From: Lachnospiraceae bacterium | Lineage (GTDB): Bacteria; Bacillota; Clostridia; Lachnospirales; Lachnospiraceae | Assembly: GCA_014804425.1 (NCBI GenBank) | Contig: JAAUZV010000007.1 | Span: 65,969 to 129,968, forward strand | Reading direction: 5' to 3' | Length of the DNA: 64,000 nucleotides | Shown: in pieces, positions 54,719-64,000 of the stretch | Layout of the letters: each line of letters opens with the position of its first letter | How positions within the stretch are numbered: the stretch's first letter is position 1 | Made by a program: the position numbers and the translations under genes | Notes under the pieces: model-generated | What the model saw: the letters and a program-made list of their open reading frames with translations, nothing else | Told to the model about the DNA's origin: nothing | Database searches by the model: none

Positions 54719-55615
54719 ATGGATCAGAATTTTAGCGCAAATCTGCGCAGACTCCGCAAACAAAAAGGCTTGACTCAGGAACAACTCGCTGACGCAGTCG
54801 GTGTGTCCGCACAGGCAGTCAGTAAGTGGGAACAAAATGGGTTTCCCGATACGCCGCTTTTACCTGCTATCGCAGACAGCCTCGACGCATCGATTGATGC
54901 GCTGTTCGGACGCGAGCAAGAAGGCGTTCCCGATATTTTTGATCAAGTGTTACAATACCTTTTATCATTTCCAAAGGAAGATCAAATTCATCAAGCATTC
55001 GATTTATGCTGGGTTATTTGCGAAATGATGTTTGGTTCGCCCCATCATGATCCGCTTGAAAAATATCATGTTGACGCAGACAACAATGCCCGATATGCAC
55101 AAACGACACTGGAAAACGGATTTTTGCAGGCAAAATTGAATCGCACCCAGCAATATTTTCTTCTGATGCCGGAGCCGGAGAGCGGCTATGATGAGCTCCT
55201 TTCCTATTCCGAGCGCTATGTGCAGTTTTTCTCAGTCCTTGCATCCCCTGATACGCTGCGGGCAATGTATTTTCTTCTCGAAAGCAATGCTCCTTCCGCT
55301 CCGCTGGATCTTTTTTTTACAAAACAGACGCTTGCGCACGCTCTTTCTATTGATGATGCGCATGCACAACAAATCATCGAACAGCTTTTATCCGTTTCCC
55401 TGATTGCAAAGGCATCACTTGATACCGGGTTAAAACAAGAATCTATTTATACTTATATCCCCAATTGTACCTTCATCGCTTTTTTGACTTTTACGTACAC
55501 ACTTTTGAACACTCCTAATTATTATTGTCTACAGGCGAACCATCGGCCCAATCCCTTTTTCCGCAATGCGACTTATCGGAATACTTCCGGTGCAGAGAAA
55601 AAGGACAGCAATTGA
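54719..55615 (+). CDS. XRE family transcriptional regulator with unassigned C-terminal domain
   Basis: FSANLRRLRKQKGLTQEQLADAVGVSAQAVSKWEQNGFPDTPLLPAIADSLDASIDALFG. Confidence 0.88.
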   Translation: MDQNFSANLRRLRKQKGLTQEQLADAVGVSAQAVSKWEQNGFPDTPLLPAIADSLDASIDALFGREQEGVPDIFDQVLQYLLSFPKEDQIHQAFDLCWVICEMMFGSPHHDPLEKYHVDADNNARYAQTTLENGFLQAKLNRTQQYFLLMPEPESGYDELLSYSERYVQFFSVLASPDTLRAMYFLLESNAPSAPLDLFFTKQTLAHALSIDDAHAQQIIEQLLSVSLIAKASLDTGLKQESIYTYIPNCTFIAFLTFTYTLLNTPNYYCLQANHRPNPFFRNATYRNTSGAEKKDSN

Positions 55616-55711
55616 ACGGTTTTTTGACATCAACCAACAGTTGATATGCGGTTTTTTTGAAATTCAACCAATGTTATATGGACGGTATCTGACACTTCAT
55701 GCTAGGCTAAA

Positions 55712-55757
55712 AAAGAACGCAAAGCGTTCTTTCGAAGAATCGCTTACGCGATTCTTC
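55712..55757. repeat. Two adjacent perfect hairpins
   Basis: AAAGAACGC-aaa-GCGTTCTTT (55712-55732) and GAAGAATCGC-ttac-GCGATTCTTC (55734-55757). Confidence 0.85.
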
Positions 55758-55827
55758 TGGGACTACACATTTCCTATAGGAATAAGAACGTATTGTAAAC
55801 ATGCTCATTCACACACAGGAGGCAGTC

Positions 55828-56715
55828 ATGAAAGAAACCTTCAGCAATAATTTGAAACAATTCCGTAAACAAAAACAACTCAGTCAGGAACAGCTTGCCG
55901 AACAGCTCGGGATCACCACACAGGCAGTCAGCAAGTGGGAATGCAGTCTGTCCTATCCTGATATTGACCTGCTGCCGCAGCTCGCTGACCTATTCGGCGT
56001 CTCCATCGACACATTATTAAGAGGCGACGCTGCATGCGCCGGAACGACCGACAGCACGACAGATCACACCGCCGGAGCCGATCAGCCGGGCGGAACGAAC
56101 GACGCGGCGGGCGGTTCTGCTGCCGAAGAGAGCACTCCCTCCCCGCAGCCCAATCTTCCCGATGACGATGTTCTGCGCATCGTACAATACCGCGGAAAGA
56201 CACTGTTGCGAAAGGATACTTATGATCCGCACATCCGCATCCCACTGTCACTGACCTGCGAACCAAAAACCAAAAAATTTTTCCATAATAAATCATTCGT
56301 TTTTATCTCTGATTCGAACACAGCCACTGCGCCGGTCGAAATATGGGGAAGCGCCGATATTTTCGGCGACCTCAACGGTCCCGCCAACATCGGCGCGTCC
56401 GTAACCTGTTCCGGTGACATCAACGGCACCGTTAACACGGGGATGAACGTACAATGCTCCGGCGATATCAACGGTCCCACCAATGCGGGAAGGAACATCA
56501 CCTGCGACGGCGACATTAACGGCGACGCCGCTGCGGGCGGTGATCTTACCTGCAACGGTGACATTAATGGTGATGCTTCCGCAGATGCCGGTCTTTCCTG
56601 CGGCGGTGACATTACCGGTGATGTCTCTGCAGGCGGCAACATTTTCTGCGACGGCGATATTACCGGCGATGTCTCTGCAGGCGGCAGTATCACCTGCAAT
56701 GGTGACATTTCATAA
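55828..56715 (+). CDS. XRE/HTH protein fused to a bactofilin-like/beta-solenoid repeat domain
   Basis: HTH FSNNLKQFRKQKQLSQEQLAEQLGITTQAVSKWECSLSYPDIDLLPQLADLFGVSIDTLL; low-complexity linker; C-terminal 16-aa repeats (V/I/L)xC(S/D/N/G)GDI(N/T)G.... SD aggagg. Confidence 0.9.
   Translation: MKETFSNNLKQFRKQKQLSQEQLAEQLGITTQAVSKWECSLSYPDIDLLPQLADLFGVSIDTLLRGDAACAGTTDSTTDHTAGADQPGGTNDAAGGSAAEESTPSPQPNLPDDDVLRIVQYRGKTLLRKDTYDPHIRIPLSLTCEPKTKKFFHNKSFVFISDSNTATAPVEIWGSADIFGDLNGPANIGASVTCSGDINGTVNTGMNVQCSGDINGPTNAGRNITCDGDINGDAAAGGDLTCNGDINGDASADAGLSCGGDITGDVSAGGNIFCDGDITGDVSAGGSITCNGDIS
56401..56712 (+). repeat. 48-bp tandem repeat, 6.5 copies, encoding 16-aa solenoid units
   Basis: Units start at 56401, 56449, 56497, 56545, 56593, 56641, 56689; exact 48-bp register. 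Confidence 0.95.
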
Positions 56716-56743
56716 TGAGAGATTTCCTTTCAGAAAAAAACGG

Positions 56744-56788
56744 GCAGGAAAAACATAGGTCCGCATCGCGGCCGCTTGTTTTTCCTGC
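56744..56788. terminator. Bidirectional terminator between convergent genes
   Basis: GCAGGAAAAACA..TGTTTTTCCTGC, 12-bp perfect stem. Confidence 0.6.
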
Positions 56789-56793
56789 TTATT

Positions 56794-57480
56794 TCATACT
56801 TTCATAATATCCGCAAATTCCGGGCGGGCCAGCCGCTCATAAAATTCCCTGTAAAATCCACCTGGGGCCACCGGTCCGTTCTCCCCGCCGTAAGGCTTTA
56901 AGTAAAACGTCTGTAACATGACAACATTCATGGCGCGCGCCGCCTGATCACTGCCCTCATTGATCATCCTGCGGGCACGTTTGACAAAATCATGCCATGT
57001 GATCAGAAACCCTTGTTTTTCTTTCAGATTCGGCGTATCGATCCATTTATCAATCTTGACCTTCGTCTTATTCGGCATCGGACATTCCTCACTCAGCACG
57101 AAATAGGTCAGCGTCCCGCCTTCATAATTTCGCCCCAACGGAAAAATACGACACAAACCGGGGCGGAACGCATGGATGCGGCAGCGTCCGTCTTCATCAA
57201 GAAACGTACATGCATCCGCATCCGCGCGCATCACAAGATTCGGCACGATCAGTCCGTCCGACACATGGAACTCCACGCATGAGGATAGAAGCTGTTCAAA
57301 TGTCTGCCCTAAGTTTTTCGTCAATTGATATGCGTCGTAGGGATCAAGCACAATGGACTCTCCCATACCGCGGCAGCAGCGGGAACAGCCCGCACAGTTA
57401 TGACAGCCGACCTTTGCCATATCGTGAATGCCATATAGCCTGCCGTCCGATATTCGTTTCAGATTTTCTTGTGCATCCAT
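56794..57480 (-). CDS. YkgJ family cysteine-cluster (zinc/iron-chelating) protein
   Basis: CHNCAGCSRCCRGMGESIVLDPYD, CTFLDEDGRCRIHAFRPGLCRIFPLGR. Confidence 0.88.
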   Translation of the reverse strand: MDAQENLKRISDGRLYGIHDMAKVGCHNCAGCSRCCRGMGESIVLDPYDAYQLTKNLGQTFEQLLSSCVEFHVSDGLIVPNLVMRADADACTFLDEDGRCRIHAFRPGLCRIFPLGRNYEGGTLTYFVLSEECPMPNKTKVKIDKWIDTPNLKEKQGFLITWHDFVKRARRMINEGSDQAARAMNVVMLQTFYLKPYGGENGPVAPGGFYREFYERLARPEFADIMKV

Positions 57481-57645
57481 AAATGCTCCATTCACATCTT
57501 TGTACTTTTTATTTTAATCGGTATATCCCGCTCTCCGCAAGCATTTTTTATGAAATCCGCGGAAATGCGTCGCAAAATTGGATCAAATATGGTATGCTTC
57601 TTAAAACGAAATTTCTTATCAAACCAAAAGGAGCATGCCCATCCG

Positions 57646-58974
57646 ATGGAACAGCTTTCTCTTTTTACGATGGAAACAGGCACTGCCAGAACCTATACCC
57701 CATTGGCAAGCAGACTGCGCCCGCAGACCTTAGAGGAATATGTCGGTCAGACACATCTGCTCGGCAATGGAAAAATGCTGCGCCGTCTGATTGATAATGA
57801 CCAGATTTCCTCCATGATCTTTTGGGGACCGCCCGGCGTCGGCAAAACGACGCTCGCGCGTATTCTTGCGGGAAAAACGAAGGCTGACTTTGTGGATTTC
57901 AGCGCTGTGACAAGCGGTATCAAGGAGATCAAAGAGGTTATGTCGCGTGCCGAAAGCAGTCGTCATATGGGTATCCGAACCGTGCTGTTTGTCGATGAGA
58001 TCCATCGGTTTAACAAGGCGCAGCAGGATGCTTTTTTGCCGTATGTGGAAAAGGGAAGTATCATCCTGATCGGCGCGACGACCGAAAACCCGTCCTTTGA
58101 GATCAACGCCGCGCTCCTGTCCCGCTGCCGCGTGTTCGTTTTAAAAGCGCTGGAGGAAGAGGATTTAGTTCTCATGCTTAAACGCGCACTGAAGCATCCG
58201 CTCGGCTACGGAAATGAACGCGTAGACATCACTGCCGAACAGCTTCACGTCATTGCGCGGTTTGCGAACGGCGATGCGCGCACGGCGTTAAACACGCTGG
58301 AAACCGTCGTCTTAAACGGGGAGATGAGTGCGGAAAAGATCACCGTCACGGACGAGAGTCTTTCGCAGTGCATCACAAGACGTTCTCTTTTATATGATAA
58401 AAACGGAGAAGAACATTACAATATGATCTCCGCGCTGCATAAATCCATGCGAAACAGCGATCCCGACGCGGCGGTCTACTGGCTTTGCCGGATGCTTGAC
58501 GGCGGCGAGGAGCCGCTTTATATTGCCAGACGGCTCATCCGTTTTGCAAGTGAGGATGTCGGCATGGCAGATCCGCAGGCGCTCCCGCTCGCCGTTGCCG
58601 CCTATCAGGCGTGTCATTTTAACGGGATGCCCGAATGCGACGTCAATTTGACGCAGGCGGTCGTCTATCTCTCAATGGCGCCGAAATCCAACGCGCTCTA
58701 TGTCGCATGTGAGCAGGCAAAAAAAGATGTGCGCGAGCTTCCGGCTGCACCCGTACCGCTGCAGATTCGCAACGCGCCGACAAAGCTGATGGCAGACTTA
58801 GACTATGGAAAAGGTTATCAGTATGCGCACGACACCGAGGAAAAGCTGACAAAAATGACCTGTCTGCCCGACGCTCTCGCCGAGCGAACCTACTACCAAC
58901 CGACGACACAGGGAAAAGAAGCCGCTGTTGCAGCGCGCCTTGCCGAGATCAAGGCATGGAAGCAGAACGAATGA
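57646..58974 (+). CDS. rarA: Replication-associated recombination protein A (AAA ATPase)
   Basis: LASRLRPQTLEEYVGQTHLLG, WGPPGVGKTTLARILA, LFVDEIHRFNKAQQDAFLPYVE, GATTENPSFEINAALLSR. Confidence 0.94.
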   Translation: MEQLSLFTMETGTARTYTPLASRLRPQTLEEYVGQTHLLGNGKMLRRLIDNDQISSMIFWGPPGVGKTTLARILAGKTKADFVDFSAVTSGIKEIKEVMSRAESSRHMGIRTVLFVDEIHRFNKAQQDAFLPYVEKGSIILIGATTENPSFEINAALLSRCRVFVLKALEEEDLVLMLKRALKHPLGYGNERVDITAEQLHVIARFANGDARTALNTLETVVLNGEMSAEKITVTDESLSQCITRRSLLYDKNGEEHYNMISALHKSMRNSDPDAAVYWLCRMLDGGEEPLYIARRLIRFASEDVGMADPQALPLAVAAYQACHFNGMPECDVNLTQAVVYLSMAPKSNALYVACEQAKKDVRELPAAPVPLQIRNAPTKLMADLDYGKGYQYAHDTEEKLTKMTCLPDALAERTYYQPTTQGKEAAVAARLAEIKAWKQNE

Positions 58975-59035
58975 AAAAATCCTATACGAAAGATAAGCGA
59001 AACGAAAAGAAACAACACAATTACAGGAGGAAATC

Positions 59036-60796
59036 ATGAACGATCGGGAATATCGCACGGGAGAACTGCTGAAACGGTTTATTCCTTATTATAAAAATCA
59101 CAAAGCGGTCATGTTCATGGATTTATTCTGCGCATCCCTCACAACGCTCTGTGAGCTGGTGCTGCCCATGATCATCCGCCGGATCACAAATACAGGACTT
59201 CAGGAGGCGGCAAGCCTCACCGTGGCGCTCATCGGAAAAATGAGCCTTTTATACCTGATCCTAAAGGTCATTGAATGTCTTGCCAACTACTACATGGCGG
59301 ATGCGGGACATGTCATGGGCGCTAAAATAGAAACCGACATGAGGCGGGATGCCTACCGCCATTTACAGCAGCTTTCCAATACATACTATAATAACACGAA
59401 AGTCGGACAGATCATGGGACGGATCACCAACGATCTGTTTGACGTGACCGAATTTGCACATCACTGTCCCGAGGAATTTTTCATTGCGGGGATCAAGGCG
59501 CTCGTCGCGTTCGTGATCTTAGCGACGGTCAGTCTTCCGCTGACCGTGATGGTGTTTGTCATCGTCCCCGTGATGGCGTTCGTCTGCATTAAGCTCAACC
59601 GGCGCAGCAGGCGCGCCTTTGCCAAACAGCGCGTGCAGATCGGCGAACTGAATGCGAGCATTGAAGACAGCCTGCTTGGTCAAAAGGTTGTCAAAGCCTT
59701 TACCAATGAAGATATGGAATGCGCAAAATTTGAGACCGGCAATCAGAAATTTTTGGACATTAAAAAAGAAACTTACAAGTATATGGCGGCATTTCAAACG
59801 TCCACACGCGCGTTTGACGGCCTGATGTACCTGATCGTGATCCTGGCGGGCGGTCTGTTCTTAAACAAAGGCCTGATCACCGCGGGCGATCTGGTCGCAT
59901 ATACGATGTATGTCTCGACGCTCATTGCCACAATCCGCAGGATCATCGAATTTGCGGAGCAGTTCCAGCGCGGCATGACCGGTATTGAGCGCTTTTTGCA
60001 GATCATGGACGCCGATATTGAAATCTTTGATGAACCGGACGCCGTCGCCATGCCGAAACCGCAGGGTGAGATCACGTTTGACCATGTATCGTTTGAATAT
60101 CCCGATGATCATAATAAGGTATTCCGTAATCTGAATCTATGCGTACATCCGGGAGAAAAGCTTGCCATCGTCGGTCCGTCGGGCGGCGGCAAGACAACGC
60201 TCTGCAATCTGATCCCGCGTTTTTACGACGTGACGGAGGGAACCATCCTCATCGACGGCACGGATATCAAACATTACACATTAAAAAGCCTGCGGGGAAA
60301 TATCGGTATCGTGCAACAGGATGTGTACCTGTTTTCCGGCACGGTGATGGAAAATATTCTGTACGGCGCTCCGGGCGCCTCCCGCGAGAAGGCGATCGAG
60401 GCCGCAAAACAGGCGGGCGCGCATGAATTTGTCAGTGAATTAAAGGACGGCTATGACACCTATGTCGGCGAGCGCGGCGTCAAACTCTCCGGCGGTCAGA
60501 AGCAGCGCATCAGCATTGCGCGCGTTTTTCTGAAAAATCCGCCCATCATGATCTTGGATGAGGCGACCTCGGCGCTTGACAATGAGAGTGAATTTGCTGT
60601 CGCAAAATCCTTAAACAGACTGTCCGAGGGCAGAACGACGATCACGATCGCGCACCGGCTTTCCAGCATCAAAAATTCCGACCGCATCCTTGTTTTAACG
60701 GAAGAGGGAATTGTGGAAGAGGGAAATCATGAATCGCTGATGGCATTAAAAGGGTTGTATTATGAGTTTTACACGATGGCGGATCGAATGAAATAA
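59036..60796 (+). CDS. ABC transporter ATP-binding protein/permease (type I exporter, half-transporter)
   Basis: Six-TM N-terminus, VGPSGGGKTTLCN, LSGGQKQRISIAR, IMILDEATSALDN. Confidence 0.94.
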   Translation: MNDREYRTGELLKRFIPYYKNHKAVMFMDLFCASLTTLCELVLPMIIRRITNTGLQEAASLTVALIGKMSLLYLILKVIECLANYYMADAGHVMGAKIETDMRRDAYRHLQQLSNTYYNNTKVGQIMGRITNDLFDVTEFAHHCPEEFFIAGIKALVAFVILATVSLPLTVMVFVIVPVMAFVCIKLNRRSRRAFAKQRVQIGELNASIEDSLLGQKVVKAFTNEDMECAKFETGNQKFLDIKKETYKYMAAFQTSTRAFDGLMYLIVILAGGLFLNKGLITAGDLVAYTMYVSTLIATIRRIIEFAEQFQRGMTGIERFLQIMDADIEIFDEPDAVAMPKPQGEITFDHVSFEYPDDHNKVFRNLNLCVHPGEKLAIVGPSGGGKTTLCNLIPRFYDVTEGTILIDGTDIKHYTLKSLRGNIGIVQQDVYLFSGTVMENILYGAPGASREKAIEAAKQAGAHEFVSELKDGYDTYVGERGVKLSGGQKQRISIARVFLKNPPIMILDEATSALDNESEFAVAKSLNRLSEGRTTITIAHRLSSIKNSDRILVLTEEGIVEEGNHESLMALKGLYYEFYTMADRMK

Positions 60797-60813
60797 GGAA
60801 TAGTGAGGTTTTT

Positions 60814-62094
60814 ATGAATCGGATCAAAACATGGTTTAAGAGCTGTATCGCATTTTTTGTAAGGAAGCCGACTATTGCTTCCGTTCTTCTTGCATTTATT
60901 CTCGGTTTGGGATATTGCTTCATACTGTATATTCAGTCCCGCATTGCCTCCGGGGATTTCACTTATTTTATCAAGGATTTTATTGAGATCGCGACAATCG
61001 GCACGCTTGTAGGATTTTTTCTGATCTACCCGCTGGTTCTCTCCGTCATCAACCTCGTCATTCTTTTTTTCCCAAAAAAGAGAATGGCGTTCATCGAGCT
61101 GATCACACTGGCATGGGGCGCTTTCTGTACCGCGATTTATCTGCCTTTTGAGGACGTTTTCTTTTCCGCGGACTGGAATGTGCAGCTTCAGAATGCCCAG
61201 CGGCACACCCCGATCTTCACACAGACTTTCCCGACCGTTATCACGCTCATATGCATCGCGGCTGCGGGGTATCTGATATTACATTTCGTGCCGCTGAAGA
61301 AGCTGCCCCCGCTCGTGATCGCGTGCAGCTTTGCCGCGCTCTATCTCGGTATGTTTACGGCAGTTCTCTGGACGATCCAGCTGTGGGGGGAATGGTATCC
61401 CATCCTGTATTCCGCCAACTGCATCCTCGTTATACTTAAACTCATGCAATATAAGATCGGAGAATGGACGGATGTGCAGCAGCAGATTCAAACAGATGAA
61501 TACACGGAATCCGTTATCTATTCCAATCGGCTCCTCAACGCCTGTCATCATTTTTTGATGAACTCCCGGCACTGGCCCATTGCAGGACTCGTGCTGGCAT
61601 TGCCGCTGCTCGGCATACTCATCGGTATTCTGGTGTTGTTTGGACAGCAGCCGGACGCTTTCATTAAGGCGTGGACTGAGACAAGCGACTGGACATTGTC
61701 TGCACAGACCGCGCCGCAGAATCTGATTGTAGACGAACATTATCTCTGTACCGTGGCAGCAGGCGGACATCGCCGCATCGTAAAGCCACTGCGCATGGGG
61801 GAACGGCATGGACACGCCGTGATCGTCAACCGCCAACTCATGATCGCCAACGCCTTTGAACAGCTTTTGGAGGAACGCACACCGCGTTTTCACCGACATG
61901 TGCGTCATTTTTATGATACTTACGGTTTTCCGGTTGCAAAGCTCATTCATTCGCGTTATGCGGCGGATGCCGTTTATTTCATCATGAAGCCGCTTGAATG
62001 GCTGTTCCTCATCGTACTTTATCTTTTTGACGTAAAGCCGGAAAACCGCATTGCCGTACAATATCTGCCGAAGCGGGAGAGTGCAGGATCATGA
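60814..62094 (+). CDS. Uncharacterised multi-TM membrane protein (possibly DUF6688-like)
   Basis: Six or more TMs; C-terminal LCTVAAGGHRRIVKPLRMGERHGHAVIVNRQLMIANAFEQLLEERTPRFHRHVRHFYDTYG. Confidence 0.65.
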   Translation: MNRIKTWFKSCIAFFVRKPTIASVLLAFILGLGYCFILYIQSRIASGDFTYFIKDFIEIATIGTLVGFFLIYPLVLSVINLVILFFPKKRMAFIELITLAWGAFCTAIYLPFEDVFFSADWNVQLQNAQRHTPIFTQTFPTVITLICIAAAGYLILHFVPLKKLPPLVIACSFAALYLGMFTAVLWTIQLWGEWYPILYSANCILVILKLMQYKIGEWTDVQQQIQTDEYTESVIYSNRLLNACHHFLMNSRHWPIAGLVLALPLLGILIGILVLFGQQPDAFIKAWTETSDWTLSAQTAPQNLIVDEHYLCTVAAGGHRRIVKPLRMGERHGHAVIVNRQLMIANAFEQLLEERTPRFHRHVRHFYDTYGFPVAKLIHSRYAADAVYFIMKPLEWLFLIVLYLFDVKPENRIAVQYLPKRESAGS

Positions 62095-63495
62095 TGATAT
62101 TATATCCGTGTTGTTTACGGCATCGGAATTAAGTTCTACCCGAAAGACATTCTCATGGCCATCGCGAAAATACCCGATCTTGCCGCCATGTTTTTCAACT
62201 ATCATCTTGGAAATGGCAAGCCCAAGTCCCGTGCCGCCGTTGGTTTTGCGAGCCTTGTCGCCGCGCGAAAATGCGTTGAATATTTCCGCTGCGAGCGTGC
62301 TGTCAATGGGCTGACCGTCGTCGGCGATCTCAAGTGTAAGCTTATCGCCTGCTGTGAACCTTACAGATATAATACTGCCCGTGTCATTGTATTTTATCGC
62401 GTTTGTCAGAAGATTTCCAACAACACGTGAAAACAGGTTTATATCAATCTCGCTGAAAATTTCCTTCTCGGGAATATCAATAACGAACTCAAAGCCCGCT
62501 TCGGATACCTCGTTGTAATATTCCGCGCAAAGCCTCCGCAGATACTCGCACATATTCGTGTTCTCAAGGTTAAGCGTGTAATTCGGGTCGTCCATCTTAA
62601 GCATCGTGAACATATCATCGGACAGCGCACGTACCCTGTTCGCTTTCATGTCGATGGTGTGATAATATCCTTGTATCCGCTCCTCGGGAACAAGCCCCGC
62701 TTCCAGAGCGTTGGCACAGCTTTTTATCGTAGTGATCGGCGTTCGGATATCGTGCGACAGCTCGAGCAGTATACGGTTTTTGTTTTTGGTCAGGCGTTCC
62801 CTTTCTTTTTTTTCGGCTTCCAACCTGTCCGCCATAACATTAAAGGTTTTGACGATCTCATCAAATTCCGCCTCGGTTTTAATATCGATCCGCATATCGT
62901 AATTGCCCGATCTCAAGCTCTCCATTCCCAAAATGATCTTGTCGAGCGGACGTTTGATTGTTCGCTTGTGGTACAGACTTATCAGTATAATTTCGGCAAT
63001 GGATAGTGGAATAAACATCAGAAAAAAGTCGGGCTGTCCGTGCGAGGAAATATTGTTTAAGATCAGGGTCACGTTTACCTGCATTACATCCTTTCCGTAA
63101 ACGCACAGAAAACGCCGCTCCGTATTCTCGGGCGCGACGTAAAACATGGCGTAATCAGAGTCGCTGTACACAGCGGTGAGCTTTAGCAGCTCGTCAGCGG
63201 TGTAGCGCTGCTGCGGCGTCTTTTTATTGCCGTAGACCTGCAGTATATTACAGTCCTCGTCCAGCTCCTCGATCCAACCGCCAAGATTCTCAATGGTCTC
63301 GGCATTTATCACATGACCATTCTCGTCAATAACAGCGGTCGGATTCCAGCCTATGAGATCGCCGCCGCCGATAAACACCGCCTCCAGCACCAGACAGAGA
63401 GTAAAAGTTATCACTATTGCAATTGCAAACAGAATAAAGCTACAGACAAGTTTAAAAAAAATGCTTTTCCAAAAAAATTTTCTCTTTGTTCTCAC
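62089..63495 (-). CDS. HAMP-containing sensor histidine kinase
   Basis: Two TMs, HAMP, LELSHDIRTPITTIKSCANAL H-box, NLLTNAIKYND, NGGTGLGLAISKMIVEKHGG. Confidence 0.93.
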   Translation of the reverse strand: MRTKRKFFWKSIFFKLVCSFILFAIAIVITFTLCLVLEAVFIGGGDLIGWNPTAVIDENGHVINAETIENLGGWIEELDEDCNILQVYGNKKTPQQRYTADELLKLTAVYSDSDYAMFYVAPENTERRFLCVYGKDVMQVNVTLILNNISSHGQPDFFLMFIPLSIAEIILISLYHKRTIKRPLDKIILGMESLRSGNYDMRIDIKTEAEFDEIVKTFNVMADRLEAEKKERERLTKNKNRILLELSHDIRTPITTIKSCANALEAGLVPEERIQGYYHTIDMKANRVRALSDDMFTMLKMDDPNYTLNLENTNMCEYLRRLCAEYYNEVSEAGFEFVIDIPEKEIFSEIDINLFSRVVGNLLTNAIKYNDTGSIISVRFTAGDKLTLEIADDGQPIDSTLAAEIFNAFSRGDKARKTNGGTGLGLAISKMIVEKHGGKIGYFRDGHENVFRVELNSDAVNNTDIISS

Positions 63496-64000
63496 GCCTG
63501 CTCCTTTTCGATCTTATATCCCAATCCCTTAATGGTTTTCAATATTTTTGGCGATCTCGGATCATCCTCGATCTTGGCGCGAAGATTGCTGATGTGCACC
63601 ATTACCGTGTTGTCGTCGGCGATGTAGCCGTCATTGCGCGCATAGTCGAATATCTGCCGCTTTGTAAATATCCTGCCGCGCCCGCTCATCAGCAGCTCCA
63701 AAATAAGAAATTCTGTTTTTGTAAGCTCCAACGCTCTGCCGTGCTTGAAAACACACGCTTCCGCACGGTTTAGGACGATATCGAAACACCGAAGCTCCTC
63801 ATCTGCGGTGCTGCCCTTATAATCGTAGCAGCGGCGCAACTGTGCTTTTATGCGCGCGACTACCTCCATGGGATTGAACGGTTTGGTGATGTAATCGTCC
63901 GCGCCAAGCTCCAGACCGAGAATTTTATCGTAATCCTCGCTGCGGGCTGTCAGCATTATTGCGGGAACGCTGCTCACAGCGCGGATCTTTCTCAGCACCA
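63492..64000 (-). CDS. OmpR family response regulator (N-terminus beyond window)
   Basis: PAIMLTARSEDYDKILGLELGADDYITKPFNPMEVVARI; wHTH LTKTEFLILELLMSGRGRIFTKRQIF; 4-bp overlap with the kinase gene. Confidence 0.92.
   Translation of the reverse strand, partial: VLRKIRAVSSVPAIMLTARSEDYDKILGLELGADDYITKPFNPMEVVARIKAQLRRCYDYKGSTADEELRCFDIVLNRAEACVFKHGRALELTKTEFLILELLMSGRGRIFTKRQIFDYARNDGYIADDNTVMVHISNLRAKIEDDPRSPKILKTIKGLGYKIEKEQA

Noticed and set aside
56220-56708. Minus-strand ORF with MSPPQ/ISPSQ repeats
   Set aside because: Antisense reading of the 48-bp solenoid repeats; no RBS or independent support.
56401-56712. Possible CRISPR-like periodic array
   Set aside because: The 48-bp units are contiguous coding repeats without unique spacers.

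Overview
64 kb window that reads as a low-to-moderate-GC Gram-positive chromosome, most likely Clostridia/Lachnospiraceae (inferred from protein families, Shine-Dalgarno strength and lipoprotein style; no search was run). Most of it is ordinary: about 46 protein genes, one tRNA-Pro(CGG), and several factor-independent terminators. Main modules: (i) housekeeping genes (HAD phosphatase, cardiolipin synthase, cysteine synthase, M18 aminopeptidase, CPA2 antiporter, RarA); (ii) glycan degradation (GH2 beta-galactosidase, GH31 plus CBM, GH9 lipoprotein, CE2-like esterase, AraC regulator, a large lipoprotein of unknown function, GH3 beta-glucosidase); (iii) regulation (GntR-ABC, BlaI/M56, XRE-linked ABC/PLDNc, a two-GGDEF/EAL protein, two complete or near-complete two-component systems); (iv) a locus of unknown function with a small secreted protein, two lipoproteins and an ABC exporter behind a 19-bp perfect leader hairpin, next to an RR-ABC-HK operon. 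Best candidates for a second look: an XRE/HTH protein fused to a 48-bp-periodic, Cys-in-register, bactofilin/beta-solenoid-like repeat domain (55828-56715); the small-secreted-protein locus at 46.9-53.6 kb; a GH9 gene whose signal peptide is out of frame by one base at an A7 tract beside the start codon; a promoter-bearing orphan C-terminal fragment of an Rpn-type nuclease; an M56/BlaR1-like protease with a BNR-type propeller-like C-terminus; and several clean operator-like repeats. All family calls come from reading motifs by eye.
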